A stretch of DNA of 6,135 nucleotides from Nocardioides sp. (GTDB taxonomy: Bacteria; Actinomycetota; Actinomycetes; Propionibacteriales; Nocardioidaceae): positions 5,585-11,719 of the forward strand of contig DOWL01000041.1 of assembly GCA_003519585.1 (NCBI GenBank), written 5' to 3'. Both the position numbers and the translations under genes were made by a program. Shown here piece by piece: positions 6,107 through 6,135 of this stretch; position 1 is the first letter of the stretch, and each line of letters opens with the position of its first letter. The notes under the pieces are model-generated. The model had not been told where the DNA came from. It searched no databases and saw only the letters and a list, made by a program, of their open reading frames with translations.

Positions 6107-6135
6107 GCGGCGGGTGCCTGTGGATGAGCTACGAA

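Noticed and set aside
6114..6135. Possible start of a divergent plus-strand gene (GTG at 6114 or 6120, or ATG at 6124 reading M-S-Y-E)
   Set aside because: Only a few codons are visible, with no Shine-Dalgarno or well-placed -10 box. A divergent gene sharing the KstR-like site is possible but cannot be supported from this window.

Overview
The window comes from a very GC-rich actinobacterium. Third codon positions are almost all G or C, and four of the six genes appear to start with GTG. Gene content resembles Nocardioidaceae or other Propionibacteriales and mycobacteria, but the genus cannot be fixed from this sequence. Coding density is very high: six genes, no intergenic gap above about 91 bp, and no RNA gene, mobile element or CRISPR array seen.

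Left module (21-3474, minus strand): a two-gene operon of a MoxR/ChlI-like AAA+ ATPase followed, with an 8-nt overlap, by a large VWA protein with an intact MIDAS site. Size and order resemble the M. tuberculosis pair Rv0958/Rv0959 (recalled, not searched). Such pairs are usually labelled 'magnesium chelatase', but no large chelatase subunit is present, so an ATP-driven remodelling or assembly role is more likely. The substrate is unknown.

Centre (3475-4352): a 91-bp divergent intergenic region holds two outward-facing -10 boxes, each exactly 6 nt before a GTG start, the layout expected of leaderless mRNAs. Rightward lies a small SEC-C/YchJ-type zinc protein. Its 3' end overlaps by 26 nt the end of a convergent PhnB-like VOC-fold protein.

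Right module (4424-about 6106, minus strand): an operon of a DUF35 zinc-ribbon/OB-fold protein and an SCP2-type thiolase-like protein, joined by a GTGA stop/start overlap. The pairing is that of acyl-CoA retro-aldolase/thiolase complexes of steroid side-chain metabolism, and resembles M. tuberculosis Rv1628c/Rv1627c (recalled). A KstR-like palindrome lies over the predicted promoter, which suggests sterol-responsive repression. The thiolase lacks several standard thiolase catalytic residues, and its N-terminal third has an unusual cluster of TTG leucine codons.

The most useful observations are the KstR-like operator, the altered thiolase active site, the codon-use mosaic and the paired leaderless promoters. 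I see no clearly novel multi-gene system. The AAA+/VWA pair is the least understood component.
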